Source of the DNA: Spirochaetales bacterium
GTDB taxonomy: Bacteria > Spirochaetota > Spirochaetia > Sphaerochaetales > Sphaerochaetaceae
Direction: 5' to 3'
NCBI GenBank assembly: GCA_018433865.1
Contig: JAHDQJ010000006.1
Location: 186,001 to 250,000 of the forward strand
DNA length: 64,000 nt
Part shown: in pieces, positions 33,020 to 41,098 of the stretch
Layout of the letters: each line of letters begins with the position of its first letter
How positions within the stretch are numbered: the stretch's first letter is position 1
Made by a program: the position numbers and the translations under genes
Notes under the pieces: model-generated
What the model was told of the DNA's origin: nothing
The model's database searches: none
The model's input: the letters and a program-made list of their open reading frames with translations, nothing else

Positions 33020-34242
33020 GCCGATTGCCCGCTCCATCGTTTCCCTCGGAATGCGAACGGGATCAGTGCCGATGCGATCACCACGGAGCTGATGATCCAA
33101 AGTTCGCCGATACCCCGGCCTTCGCTCGCGAGAAACCACGCAGCGAAGGCGGAGGAAGCCAAGCCTCCTGCCTGCAGACAGAACGATGAGACGGAGAGCA
33201 CGGATGCACGCAGGTGATTCGGGATGAGGCGATTGAGCATGACCTGCTCGGGAATTCCCGCCAAGCCCAGTACCAGGTAGAACAACCCGTAACTCACGCC
33301 ATATCCCATGCCACCGGTACTGAGTGCCAATGCGATGGCAGCTCCCGAAAGTACGATGCGCCAGAGGATGAACAGTGGAACCACCGAGGATTTTCTCGTG
33401 CCAGTCAGATGGCCCGAGAGGATCGTGCCGCCCAATGCACTGATGAAACCAACGAACGCGAGTAGGCCGAGCAGCACGGTCGTGTGTTCCTGCTTCCCGC
33501 CGATCGCGAGCAGTCGCGGTTGCCAGTATTTCTCGATCGAGGAGAGGATGAATCCCGTCGCGATGGCGCTGAGCATCAAGGCGGCGAGCAATCCTTGGTG
33601 TCGCAAGAATCGGAAGACCGGAGCGAATCCGGTTCCCTCTGTTCGTCTTGTGCCCTTTTTCGACTCTTCGATCCAGAACCAGGAGAGCAGGAACAAGAGG
33701 GCATTGAGCATGCCGCTGAGCAGGAAGTTGCCGTCATACGGCCCGTCGAGTGCAAGCAAGCGATTCGATCCGATCGTCACGAATCCTGCGACGAGCGCAC
33801 CCGCCGAGAGTCCGACGGTATCCCAGATCGAGATCAGCGTGGTGATCCTGTGAAGCGCGAGTTGCCCGAATCGTTCGTTGTGCCAATCGATCACAAGCGC
33901 TTCGAACGAACCGGAGATGAATGCGCGTGCAAGTGCAAGGCTCACGATGGCGATGACGAAGAGCACATCGTTGCGGGCAATCGCAAGCAGTACCGATCCC
34001 AAGGCAGTGCATCCTTTCGCAAGGAGGAAGCAGGCTTTCCTGCCATACGTGTCGCCGATGATACCGCTCGGGATCTCCATCACGACCACTGCGATACCAT
34101 AGGCTCCCATCACCACTGCCAAGCCGCTCAGGTCGAATCCCCGGTCCAAGACCAGGAGACTGAGTACCGGTATGGTGATTCCGAGTGCGAATGAGGAGAG
34201 CGTGAAGATCGTCCCCACCTGGAATATGTGCATCCTCTTCAT
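33016..34242 (-). CDS. MFS transporter
   Basis: A 408-residue transporter with 12 membrane segments. The loop 2-3 motif is EIPSGIIGDTYGRKACFLLAKG (in part; GxxxDxxGRK near residues 60-70), typical of drug or efflux MFS proteins. A charged loop (EESKKGTRRTEGTGF) separates the two halves. Its start overlaps by 4 nt the stop of the ArsR-like regulator upstream, so the regulator probably controls it. The substrate is unknown; efflux is more likely than uptake given the family and the paired regulator. Confidence 0.88.
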   Translation of the reverse strand: MKRMHIFQVGTIFTLSSFALGITIPVLSLLVLDRGFDLSGLAVVMGAYGIAVVVMEIPSGIIGDTYGRKACFLLAKGCTALGSVLLAIARNDVLFVIAIVSLALARAFISGSFEALVIDWHNERFGQLALHRITTLISIWDTVGLSAGALVAGFVTIGSNRLLALDGPYDGNFLLSGMLNALLFLLSWFWIEESKKGTRRTEGTGFAPVFRFLRHQGLLAALMLSAIATGFILSSIEKYWQPRLLAIGGKQEHTTVLLGLLAFVGFISALGGTILSGHLTGTRKSSVVPLFILWRIVLSGAAIALALSTGGMGYGVSYGLFYLVLGLAGIPEQVMLNRLIPNHLRASVLSVSSFCLQAGGLASSAFAAWFLASEGRGIGELWIISSVVIASALIPFAFRGKRWSGQSA

Positions 34243-34814
34243 GGTGCGGGGACCTCATGGAAGAGCAATGCATATTCCCAAGGCCTCTCTGTCCCTGCAT
34301 GAGGTGTCATGTGTGCATCGAGAAACTCACGGAGGATACGGTAGCACTCCTTCGCGTCCTCGTTGCTGAGGTGGGCGATTCCGCACAGGAGGTCTCCGGT
34401 GAATAGCGAGGGATCCTCCTTCATCCGTTCCCTCTGTGCTTTCATGGTCTTCTTGAACCGGTTCGCGACATCGGACAGCATCGATGCAGCAACCGCCTCC
34501 CGTTGACTTGTGAGCTCATCATCGGTATTGGTGCCGATCGAGACAGTCACATCGGCGGCCTTCAGATATTCGGCACGGATTCCATTGATCATCTCGAATC
34601 GGTCGTGTTCCACGAGTCCGATCTCCCGCAGGCGCAGGATATGGTGCCGCGCGGAAGAGGGAGAGATGTCCAGTTCGTCTGCAATCTGTTTGGATGTGAC
34701 GCTCTTTCCATGGATCCGCATGCTTCTGAGAATCCGCTGCCTGAGCGGCAGCATGTAGATGCGCAGTTGTGTCTCCGTCTCCAGCCTGATCACCGGTTTT
34801 GCTTTCTGGGTCAT
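34239..34814 (-). CDS. ArsR-like winged-helix regulator
   Basis: A 191-residue protein with an N-terminal winged helix (residues about 15-85): LRQRILRSMRIHGKSVTSKQ, then the recognition helix in LDISPSSARHHILRLREIGLVEHD. The C-terminal 100 residues (SMLSDVANRFKKTMKAQRERMKEDP, quoted in part) are helical, probably for dimerisation and ligand sensing. No metal-binding cysteines are seen. The ATG follows AAGGAGGAGCG. It is translated just before the MFS transporter and is divergent from azlCD; a perfect 17-bp palindrome in its promoter is the likely operator. Confidence 0.85.
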   Translation of the reverse strand: MTQKAKPVIRLETETQLRIYMLPLRQRILRSMRIHGKSVTSKQIADELDISPSSARHHILRLREIGLVEHDRFEMINGIRAEYLKAADVTVSIGTNTDDELTSQREAVAASMLSDVANRFKKTMKAQRERMKEDPSLFTGDLLCGIAHLSNEDAKECYRILREFLDAHMTPHAGTERPWEYALLFHEVPAP

Positions 34815-34828
34815 CGCTCCTCCTTGTC

Positions 34829-34863
34829 GTTACAATATATGTAACATAATAATTTCTGTAACG
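34829..34863. promoter_or_regulatory. Operator for the ArsR-like regulator
   Basis: GTTACAATATATGTAAC (34829-34845) is a 17-bp inverted repeat and a further half-site CTGTAAC lies at 34857-34863. On the minus strand TTGCGT and TACATA (17-nt spacer) form the regulator's own promoter, with the palindrome over the -10 box, implying autoregulation. Confidence 0.6.
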
Positions 34864-34878
34864 CAAGATGCCTCTCTG

Positions 34879-34907
34879 TTGACAGCTTCGGATACTGGTG
34901 GTACAAC
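34879..34907 (+). promoter_or_regulatory. Promoter of azlCD
   Basis: TTGACA (34879-34884), 17-nt spacer, TACAAC (34902-34907); 33 nt before the azlC start codon. The upstream operator of the ArsR-like regulator lies just beyond the -35 box. Confidence 0.6.
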
Positions 34908-34940
34908 AGGACAACCGTTGCCTGTCCGAAGGAGTTCACG

Positions 34941-35633
34941 ATGCCTGCAAGGCGGATTATCAAGCAAGCGTTCCTCCGTACCATTCCTGTCATGATGGGC
35001 TACTTGGTGCTGGGAATCGCCTTCGGATTGCTCCTGCAACGGGCAGGGTACCACTGGCTGTGGGCCTTGGGCATCAGCATCTTCGTCTTCGCGGGTTCCA
35101 TGCAGTTCGTCCTTGTCGGGCTCTTGGTCCAGCAGGAACCGCTTGCGACTGTCGCCATCACCACGCTGTTGGTCAACTCCCGTCACCTCTTTTACGGTCT
35201 CTCGTTCATCGAACGGTTCAAGGCGATGGGCAGGCGGGGACGATATATGATTTTCGCCCTCACCGATGAGACGTATGCACTGCTCTGTTCGGTAGGAGAG
35301 GCCGGATCCCAGGAAGATCGGGACGATCTGTTCTTCTGGACCGCTCTGCTCGATCAATCCTACTGGGTAGCCGGTTCCGTGATCGGGGCATTGCTCGGCT
35401 CGTTCATCCGCTTCAATGTCGCGGGGATAGAGTTCGCGATGACTGCGCTCTTCACCGTGATCGTCGTGGAACAGTGGTTGACGAGCAATCGGCATGCGAG
35501 CGCAATCATCGGTCTGCTTTGCGGCATATCCTCCTTGGTCCTGCTCGGTCCGCAACGATTCCTCCTCCCTGCACTGCTCGTGAGCGTGGCCATCCTGCTC
35601 ATCACGCGCGGAATTTCTGGAGGCAGGACATGA
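34941..35633 (+). CDS. azlC: AzlC-type amino-acid exporter, large subunit
   Basis: A 230-residue membrane protein of the AzlC family. MGYLVLGIAFGLLLQRAGYH and the long conserved block FVFAGSMQFVLVGLLVQQEP, TTLLVNSRHLFYGLSFIERF, ALTDETYALLC are visible (residues about 20-120). With AzlD it exports branched-chain amino acids or analogues such as azaleucine. The ATG follows GAAGGAGTTCACG. It overlaps azlD by 4 nt. It may share control with the divergent regulator-MFS unit. Confidence 0.92.
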   Translation: MPARRIIKQAFLRTIPVMMGYLVLGIAFGLLLQRAGYHWLWALGISIFVFAGSMQFVLVGLLVQQEPLATVAITTLLVNSRHLFYGLSFIERFKAMGRRGRYMIFALTDETYALLCSVGEAGSQEDRDDLFFWTALLDQSYWVAGSVIGALLGSFIRFNVAGIEFAMTALFTVIVVEQWLTSNRHASAIIGLLCGISSLVLLGPQRFLLPALLVSVAILLITRGISGGRT

Positions 35634-35962
35634 ACATCTGGCCATCTTTGCTGATCGTCGCGGTCACCGCGATCAGTACCCTCGCCACACGGGCACTTCC
35701 GTTCATCCTCTTCGGAAACAAAAAGCGACAGGTCTCCGAGCCTATCTTGTATCTGGGAAGGGTCCTTCCTCCCGCGGTCATGGCGATCCTCGTCGTCTAT
35801 AGCCTGAAGGATATTTCTTTCGGCTCGGCAGCTTCCTGGGCGAATCCGATCATCTGTGTGGCAGTGACCGCTGCGGTACATCTGCTCAGGCGCAACACCT
35901 TGCTGAGCATCGGGATCGGGACCGTGTGCTACATGGTGCTGGTCCAAGGCGCATTCTTCTGA
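35630..35962 (+). CDS. azlD: AzlD-type amino-acid exporter, small subunit
   Basis: A 110-residue hydrophobic protein with four membrane segments. VAVTAISTLATRALPFILFG (residues about 9-28), the conserved VPYLGRVLPPAVMAILVVYS-like block (ILYLGRVLPPAVMAILVVYS) and a closing VCYMVLVQGAFF fit AzlD. The start is the ATGA overlap with azlC; an earlier in-frame start at 35474 lies within azlC. It forms the exporter with AzlC. Confidence 0.9.
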   Translation: MNIWPSLLIVAVTAISTLATRALPFILFGNKKRQVSEPILYLGRVLPPAVMAILVVYSLKDISFGSAASWANPIICVAVTAAVHLLRRNTLLSIGIGTVCYMVLVQGAFF

Positions 35963-36015
35963 ATACCAGAGAGTTTTCTTGCTCCATCCTTGCATCAGGT
36001 GTATGATTTCCCATC

Positions 36016-38241
36016 ATGAACAGAATACCGATCAATGAATATGGCTATGGGTTCATTCCCCCCCAATACTTGGGGAAGGAACGGGACGAGTACTGGTTGC
36101 GCAACCGCCAGATCGAAGGATGGAATGTCACGTGGAGACCGCTGGTCGCAGAGGAACGGCAGCAGCTGGAACGACAGGGAAATATCTGCCCGAATTGGAA
36201 CGACGTGCTGGTGGAGGATCCTATCGACCTGAGCCTCATCCGGGACAGTGCTTTCTACGGATTGGTCCGCATCGGTTCGATGGAACCGTATGCGGTAAGT
36301 TATCATGACTTCGTCCTCCCCGAAGGCATCCGGGACAGCCATGTGATCTCCTGCGACATCGGGCGCCACAGCAGCATCCACCGTGTCGGGTACCTTTCGC
36401 ACTACATCATCGGTGAACAGTGCATGCTCAGCGAGATCGATGAGATGGATTCGACGAACCACGCCAAATTCGGAAACGGTATCCTCAAGGAGGGTGAAGA
36501 GGAATCGGTGCGGATCCGCTTGAGCGTCATGAACGAGTCGGAGACACGGGCGATCCTCCCCTTTGAGTCGATGACTTGCGCCGATGCGTGGCTGTGGGGG
36601 ACCTATCGGGAACACCCTCAGTTGCTCAAGCGCCTGGAGGAGTTCACCGAAAACGAGGGTGATTCTTTCCGGGGGTGGTACGGTGAGGTGGGGCCCTGTT
36701 CGGTGATCAAGTCCTGTCGGGTGATCAAGGATGTGAAATTCGGAAGCTACTCCTACGTAAAGGGAGCGAACAAGCTCAAGAACCTTACCATCCGCTCGCA
36801 CGAACAATCGCCGAGCCAGATCGGGGAGGGCGTTGAGCTGGTGAACGGCATCATCGGATACGGTTGTCATGTATTCTACGGGGTGAAGGCTGTCCGCTTC
36901 ATCATGGGCAACAACAGCAACCTCAAGTACGGTGCACGTCTGCTCAATTCGCTCCTTGGAGACAATTCCACCATCAGCTGTTGCGAAGTCCTCAACACCT
37001 TGGTGTTTCCGTTCCATGAGCAACACCACAACAACTCGTTTCTCATCGCCGCGCTCGTCCAAGGGCAATCCAACATGGCTGCGGGGGCCAACATCGGCTC
37101 GAACCACAACACGCGTGGCAACGACGGGGAAATGCAGGCGAAACGGGGCTTCTGGCCCGCCTTGTCAAGCTCGATCAAGTACAACAGCAAGTTCGCATCG
37201 TTCACGCTGATCACGAAAGGTGATTACCCGCATGAGCTCGATGTCCCCATCCCCTTCTCGATGATCAGCTATGAGGAGGGAACAGGAAGAATCGCCATCA
37301 TGCCCGCCTATTGGTGGATGTACAACAGGTATGCCTTGGAACGCAACGGGTGGAAGTTCAAGACCCGTGACAAACGGAAGTTCGTCTCCCAAAGGATCGA
37401 GACCGACTACCTCGCTCCCGATACCATGGAGGAGCTGTTGCATGCGTTGGACCTGTTGAGCCTCTGGGTCGGCAAAGCGGCTGTCACGGCATCCCTGATC
37501 ACTCCCACGGTGGTCTCGAATGACGAGGCATTGCGTGAGCAGGGCCGGATACTGCTCGAGACCCACCCCGAACAGGTCGGGGACCTGGAAGTCCTGGCAA
37601 TGGGAATCGAGCGGTCTTCCCACCGCGCCGTGGTCCTCAAGAGTGCGGAAGGGTATCGCGCTTACAAGGAGATGCTGATCTTCGGAGCGGTCAGGATACT
37701 GTTGCAGTATCTTGATGCACAGGGGATGACCATCTCGGCATTCCAGGAAGAGACGATGAACCGGATCGCTACGCATCCCTCACAGCGGCAAGGTGTTCGC
37801 GGTCCGTTCGTGAATGTCGGAGGACAGGTGGTATCGGAGCCTTTGGTGACCGATTTGATCCGCGATATCGAGGAGCAGCGGGTGAAAAGCTGGGAAGAGA
37901 TACATGAGCGGTATGAGATGTGGTGGTCCGCCTATCCTTTGGTGAAGGCGACGGTAGCGCTTCAGGTCTTGCAGCGGCTTGTCCGTACGGTGCGTCTCGA
38001 AAGCTCCCAATGGGAGTATCTTGTCGATCGCTTCATGATACTCTGCGACCAGAACGCATTGGAGGTATACCGTTCGAGAAAGAAGGATCATGACGATCCC
38101 TTCAGAAAGATCGTCTACCGCTCCGAGGAGGAGATGGTTGCGGTGCTTGGGAAACCCGAGGAGAATGCGTTCGTGAGGCAGAGCAGGTCCGACATGGAGG
38201 AGCTCAAGGCTCTCGCCCGACGCTTTCCTCCTTGGACCTGA
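36016..38241 (+). CDS. DUF4954-family left-handed beta-helix protein
   Basis: A 741-residue cytoplasmic protein recognised as DUF4954-like. The middle part (about 90-370) is built from hexapeptide-type repeats resembling UDP-GlcNAc acyltransferase folds (SHVISCDIGRHSSIHRVGYL, IGEQCMLSEIDEM, IIGYGCHVFYGVKAV, LLGDNSTISCCEVLN), followed by the highly conserved QSNMAAGANIGSNHNTRGND and a C-terminal helical part (about 480-740). No acyltransferase catalytic histidine could be assigned. Function is unknown; distribution as recalled is Bacteroidetes and spirochaetes. It follows azlD after 53 nt with its own ATG and a weak ribosome site. Confidence 0.8.
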   Translation: MNRIPINEYGYGFIPPQYLGKERDEYWLRNRQIEGWNVTWRPLVAEERQQLERQGNICPNWNDVLVEDPIDLSLIRDSAFYGLVRIGSMEPYAVSYHDFVLPEGIRDSHVISCDIGRHSSIHRVGYLSHYIIGEQCMLSEIDEMDSTNHAKFGNGILKEGEEESVRIRLSVMNESETRAILPFESMTCADAWLWGTYREHPQLLKRLEEFTENEGDSFRGWYGEVGPCSVIKSCRVIKDVKFGSYSYVKGANKLKNLTIRSHEQSPSQIGEGVELVNGIIGYGCHVFYGVKAVRFIMGNNSNLKYGARLLNSLLGDNSTISCCEVLNTLVFPFHEQHHNNSFLIAALVQGQSNMAAGANIGSNHNTRGNDGEMQAKRGFWPALSSSIKYNSKFASFTLITKGDYPHELDVPIPFSMISYEEGTGRIAIMPAYWWMYNRYALERNGWKFKTRDKRKFVSQRIETDYLAPDTMEELLHALDLLSLWVGKAAVTASLITPTVVSNDEALREQGRILLETHPEQVGDLEVLAMGIERSSHRAVVLKSAEGYRAYKEMLIFGAVRILLQYLDAQGMTISAFQEETMNRIATHPSQRQGVRGPFVNVGGQVVSEPLVTDLIRDIEEQRVKSWEEIHERYEMWWSAYPLVKATVALQVLQRLVRTVRLESSQWEYLVDRFMILCDQNALEVYRSRKKDHDDPFRKIVYRSEEEMVAVLGKPEENAFVRQSRSDMEELKALARRFPPWT

Positions 38242-38258
38242 TGTGTTACATTAGGAGC

Positions 38259-39380
38259 ATGAGAGATACCGGTTACCGAATGCCGACAAGAGAAATGCAT
38301 CCCTCCCCTGTATTCACCGACGACCTGCTGAGGAGTGTCATGGATACCGATCCCCTTTTGAACCATGAGTTGCTCGGAAATGCGGCGATACACGGTTCCT
38401 CCTCCGTGAACCTTGCCGCGTGTCTCGGATCCTATACCAAGGACTATCTGCAGGAGTTGGCCCGGGATCACGAGCTCACGTTGCCAGGTTCCACCAGGAA
38501 ACAGCATCTGGTCGATTCCCTGACCGGCAAGATCATCGAGCGGTTCCCCAAGATGCTACCGTTCCTTCCGGCGGCGAACCTTGAGTTCCTCAGCCGTTTC
38601 TCCGATGACCGGATGGAACTCGAGTTCGACTCCGATTCGCTGGCATTCCGTGATATCTCGCATGTGCACAACTTCGGGTTCCTCTTCCTCTTCAGGAAGC
38701 ATGATGTCTTCACCGCGGTGGTACCGAAGGAACTGTTGCCGACGTTGCGCCTGCTTTCCGACAAGAATGTGTGGGAATCGGCTTCGATCCACCAGCGGAT
38801 GGATGCGTATGCAGTGTCGCTTTCCAATCTGTACGGCGTGCTCGACATCGACCAATACGCGGTGATCTGGAACCGTTTCGAGTCGGAGCGGCTGACTCCC
38901 GCCATGGTCCAGGATGAGTTGCACGAGTTGGGGAAGGTCCAGTACTACTGGTGGTTCGATGACGAGCTGATCATCTCCTCTTTCTTCAGGGATTCCGATG
39001 AGGTCGTCGAGTTCCTCACGAAAGTGAACCAGGTCTCCTATTATGTGCCATCGAGAGAGGATCTGGTTTCCTATTTCAAGGCTCCGTACGATGACGATTC
39101 GCCGACCGTGAGTGCGATGATGGAGTTTCTCTCAGGCTATCGATTGGCCAACGGAGAGCAGATCGAGGATCTCATGGATGAGATATCGGACACCTGCATC
39201 GTAGGTAACGGCATGCAGGAGGTATTCGAGCTGCTCAATGAGTATGGACTGCTCTTATCGGGCATGGATGAGATCAACCGGTTCACCGAGCTGTACGTGC
39301 AGATGAATGAGCACTGTCGCAAGTGGGAGTTGCGGGGACATACCCCGAACGCGCTGAAGAACCAGCGTCGTGTCCGGTAA
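38259..39380 (+). CDS. Protein of unknown function with a SAP-like helix pair
   Basis: A protein of about 373 residues with no recognised catalytic family. Residues about 55-88 (YTKDYLQELARDHELTLPGS, then TRKQHLVDSLTGKI) resemble a SAP or Rho-N type helix-turn-helix that binds nucleic acid. The rest is acidic and helical with several aromatic pairs (VQYYWWFDDELIISSFF). The C-terminal WELRGHTPNAL matches the GHTPNEL-like tail seen in some SEC-C-type proteins, but no zinc-binding SEC-C motif is present. The start is uncertain: ATG at 38259 has AGGAG only one base away, ATG 38241 and later methionines are alternatives. Its stop lies 2 nt from the convergent accA stop. Confidence 0.65.
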   Translation: MRDTGYRMPTREMHPSPVFTDDLLRSVMDTDPLLNHELLGNAAIHGSSSVNLAACLGSYTKDYLQELARDHELTLPGSTRKQHLVDSLTGKIIERFPKMLPFLPAANLEFLSRFSDDRMELEFDSDSLAFRDISHVHNFGFLFLFRKHDVFTAVVPKELLPTLRLLSDKNVWESASIHQRMDAYAVSLSNLYGVLDIDQYAVIWNRFESERLTPAMVQDELHELGKVQYYWWFDDELIISSFFRDSDEVVEFLTKVNQVSYYVPSREDLVSYFKAPYDDDSPTVSAMMEFLSGYRLANGEQIEDLMDEISDTCIVGNGMQEVFELLNEYGLLLSGMDEINRFTELYVQMNEHCRKWELRGHTPNALKNQRRVR

Positions 39381-39382
39381 AG

Positions 39383-40318
39383 TCAGCGCAAGTCCTGTGT
39401 ACGGCCGAAGACCTCCAGGAGCGTATTCCACCAGCTCTCGGTTCCCTCGAAATCGCCGATTCCCCTGATCTTCCTGATCCGGTACCTCACCAGATTCTTC
39501 GGTGGCTTGGCACAGAGTATGGCAAGGTCCCTGAGGATGGTCTTCTTGATGATGTTCGCGGTGAACGAAGGATCCTTGTGTGCTCCTTCGGGGACCTCCT
39601 TGATGATGTCGTGGATGATATTGAACCGCTTCAGGTCCTTGGCGGTCATCTTCATCGCCTGCGCGGCTTCTTTCGCACGGGACGGATCCCTGAGCAATAT
39701 CGAAGCGAATCCCTCGGGCGTGATGACCGAATAGACAGCGTTCTCGAGCATGTACAACTTGTCTCCCACCCCGATACCGAGCGCTCCGCCGCTCCCTCCC
39801 TCCCCGATGATGAACACGAGTATGGGCACCTTGATCATCGCGAATTCCTTGAGATTCCGTGCGATCGCCTCTCCGATTCCCCGTTCCTCCGCTCCGAGTC
39901 CCGGGTACGCTCCCGGAGTATCGATGAAACAGACGATGGGCCTGGAAAATTTCTCCGCCTGCCTTGCTGCACGCAAGGCCTTCCGGTATCCCTCGGGATT
40001 GCTCATGCCGTAGTTGCAGGTGATGTTCTCACGGAGATTCGTCCCCTTGCGGTTGCCGATGAAGGTGACCGCCTTCCCGCCGATCATCCCGATCCCGGTG
40101 ATCATCGCCCGGTCGTCGCCGTAAGTCCTGTCGCCATGGAGTTCGAAAAACTCATCGCAGATCAGGGAAATGTATGTCGCCGCTCCCGGTCGTCCCTGTT
40201 GTCTGCTGAGCATGACACAGTCCCACGAGGAGCGTTCGTTTGCCACAGGTTCGAGCGTGGCCATCCGTTCCAATAGATCCACGGAATCCTTCAGTTGCAG
40301 TTCGACAGGCTTAGTCAT
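39383..40318 (-). CDS. accA: Acetyl-CoA carboxylase carboxyltransferase subunit alpha
   Basis: A 311-residue subunit that with AccD transfers CO2 from carboxybiotin to acetyl-CoA. The crotonase-fold core shows FFELHGDRTYGDDRAMITGI, GNRKGTNLRENITCNYGMSNPEGYRKALR (in part), CFIDTPGAYPGLGAEERGIGEAIARNL (in part) and IGEGGSGGALGIGVGD. It is the last gene of the leftward accBCDA operon and overlaps the accD stop by 8 nt. Confidence 0.97.
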   Translation of the reverse strand: MTKPVELQLKDSVDLLERMATLEPVANERSSWDCVMLSRQQGRPGAATYISLICDEFFELHGDRTYGDDRAMITGIGMIGGKAVTFIGNRKGTNLRENITCNYGMSNPEGYRKALRAARQAEKFSRPIVCFIDTPGAYPGLGAEERGIGEAIARNLKEFAMIKVPILVFIIGEGGSGGALGIGVGDKLYMLENAVYSVITPEGFASILLRDPSRAKEAAQAMKMTAKDLKRFNIIHDIIKEVPEGAHKDPSFTANIIKKTILRDLAILCAKPPKNLVRYRIRKIRGIGDFEGTESWWNTLLEVFGRTQDLR

Positions 40319-41093
40319 GGCAAGTTCCTTTGTGTGTCCGAATCAGGAATGCAAGTGTGGAGCGCAACCGGTCCCTGGAGACGATTGCATCGACGAATCC
40401 CTTTTCCAATTGGAACTCGGCGGTCTGGAATCCCTCGGGCAATTGTTGGCCGATCGTTCCCTCGATGACACGCGGTCCTGCAAATCCGATCAGGGCTCCC
40501 GGTTCCGCGAGTATCACATCCCCGAGCATGGCGAACGAGGCGGTTACCCCTCCGGTTGTGGGATGGGTCAGGACGATGAACAGCGGCACGACAGTCTGTT
40601 CCAGCAACGCCGCCGCGCTTGCGGTCTTCGCCATCTGCATGAGGCTGAAAATACCTTCTTGCATGCGTGCCCCGCCGCTTGCGGTGAAGATGATGACCGC
40701 TTTCTTCTCCAACGCTCCCTCGAACATCGCTTGGGTGATCTTCTCCCCGACGACGGAACCCATGCTCCCCCCCATGAAATCGAACGACATGACCGCGACT
40801 ACGGCAAGTTCCCCTTCGATGGTGCAATTCCCTGTCACTACCGCTTCGTTCATGGAGGATTGCTTCCTGTGTTGCATCAGTTTTTCATCGTAGCCGGCGA
40901 GATCGATCGGGTTTCGCGAGCGAAGATCGGCTCCGAACTCCCGGAAAGATCCCGGATCGGCAATCTGGGCTATCCGCAAGGCGGCTTCGAGGCGATCATG
41001 GTGACCGCAGTGCGGGCACACCATCAGCGAATGCTCCCAGGTTGCGGCCGGGCTCTGTTGGTGACAGGCCGGACAAGCTCGTGTAGCTTCCAT
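40311..41093 (-). CDS. accD: Acetyl-CoA carboxylase carboxyltransferase subunit beta
   Basis: A 260-residue subunit with the N-terminal zinc ribbon of AccD (CPACHQQSP...CPHCG, residues about 8-34) and the carboxyltransferase core (RNPIDLAGYDEKL, VAVMSFDFMGGSMGSVVGEKI, SGGARMQEGIFSLMQMAK). The acyl-CoA site GGARMQEG is intact. ATG at 41093 follows AGAGGTAAAGTCC. It lies 5 nt after accC. Confidence 0.97.
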   Translation of the reverse strand: MEATRACPACHQQSPAATWEHSLMVCPHCGHHDRLEAALRIAQIADPGSFREFGADLRSRNPIDLAGYDEKLMQHRKQSSMNEAVVTGNCTIEGELAVVAVMSFDFMGGSMGSVVGEKITQAMFEGALEKKAVIIFTASGGARMQEGIFSLMQMAKTASAAALLEQTVVPLFIVLTHPTTGGVTASFAMLGDVILAEPGALIGFAGPRVIEGTIGQQLPEGFQTAEFQLEKGFVDAIVSRDRLRSTLAFLIRTHKGTCHD

Positions 41094-41098
41094 GGACT

